From Nonomuraea corallina (GTDB lineage: Bacteria; Actinomycetota; Actinomycetes; Streptosporangiales; Streptosporangiaceae): DNA of 32,880 bases. The position numbers and the translations under genes are program-made. Shown piece by piece: positions 32,814 through 32,880 of this stretch (its first letter is position 1; every line of letters begins with the position of its first letter). The notes under the pieces were generated by a model that was given only the letters and a program-made list of their open reading frames with translations, was not told the DNA's origin and did not search any database. The stretch spans positions 1 to 32,880 of the forward strand of contig NZ_JAPNNL010000070.1 of NCBI RefSeq assembly GCF_027620315.1. The letters run 5' to 3'.

Positions 32814-32880
32814 TTAGGCACCTTCGCAATGACGTCACCAAGACGGTATTCCCGAAAGCCTCGAATATGACGGCTTTCAA
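32810..32880 (+). CDS. Start of a further gene, cut by the window end
   Basis: ATG at 32810 overlaps the previous stop (ATGA) and is preceded by GAGGTGAG about 4 bp upstream. Twenty-three codons are visible (MIRHLRNDVTKTVFPKASNM...) without a stop. This is too little to identify a family. It is translationally coupled to the small protein before it. Confidence 0.6.
   Translation, partial: MIRHLRNDVTKTVFPKASNMTAF

Noticed and set aside
1-32880. CRISPR arrays, tRNA or rRNA genes, insertion sequences
   Set aside because: I saw no regularly spaced repeats, no cloverleaf or rRNA-like stretch, and no transposase or integrase coding sequence.

Overview
The window is high-GC actinobacterial DNA. 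The codon bias, the paired XRE/DUF397 genes, the secreted lectin-tailed esterase and the DUF6493, DUF1254 and DUF998 families suggest a filamentous actinomycete, perhaps Streptosporangiales (Nonomuraea or Streptosporangium type). That placement is inference; no rRNA or marker gene is present.

Region 1 (1-7573) holds metabolic and secreted functions. A sugar ABC importer (permease cut by the window edge, plus a lipoprotein binding protein) is divergent from a GntR/FCD regulator, with a clear palindrome between the -35 and -10 boxes of the transporter promoter. Next come a secreted PHB-depolymerase/feruloyl-esterase-like enzyme with a ricin-type lectin tail behind a LacI-type palindrome, and a small secreted protein of unknown function. 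A TetR regulator then faces a DUF418 membrane protein across a long inverted repeat.

Region 2 (7574-17490) contains a large DUF6493-type protein and a tiny membrane-anchored zinc-ribbon protein. A two-gene DUF1214/DUF1254 operon is divergent from its likely TetR regulator, and a secreted lipase is followed closely by an MFS transporter. Next to these lies a decayed pair: a TetR gene that has lost its DNA-binding half and a DUF998 membrane-protein gene with a one-base frameshift.

Region 3 (17491-31229) is the most notable part. After about 500 bp of lower-GC DNA without a convincing gene, three very large genes run head to tail, each junction overlapping as TGATG. Gene 1 encodes about 2074 residues that join a complete Hanks-type Ser/Thr kinase, a DUF1998/MZB superfamily-2 helicase and a Vsr/DUF559-like nuclease-fold domain. 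Gene 2 is a SNF2/RapA-type helicase resembling DISARM DrmD. Gene 3 is a 1379-residue Eco57I/PglX/DrmMI-like adenine DNA methyltransferase. This is very probably an anti-phage or restriction-modification-like system. It mixes DISARM class 1 components with a kinase of the kind seen in Pgl/BREX-2, and it lacks recognisable separate drmB and drmC genes.

Region 4 (31226-32880) has an Scr1-type XRE regulator with its overlapping DUF397 partner, converging on the methyltransferase so that the two stop codons share one CTAG. Two short translationally coupled genes follow on the other strand, the last cut by the window end.
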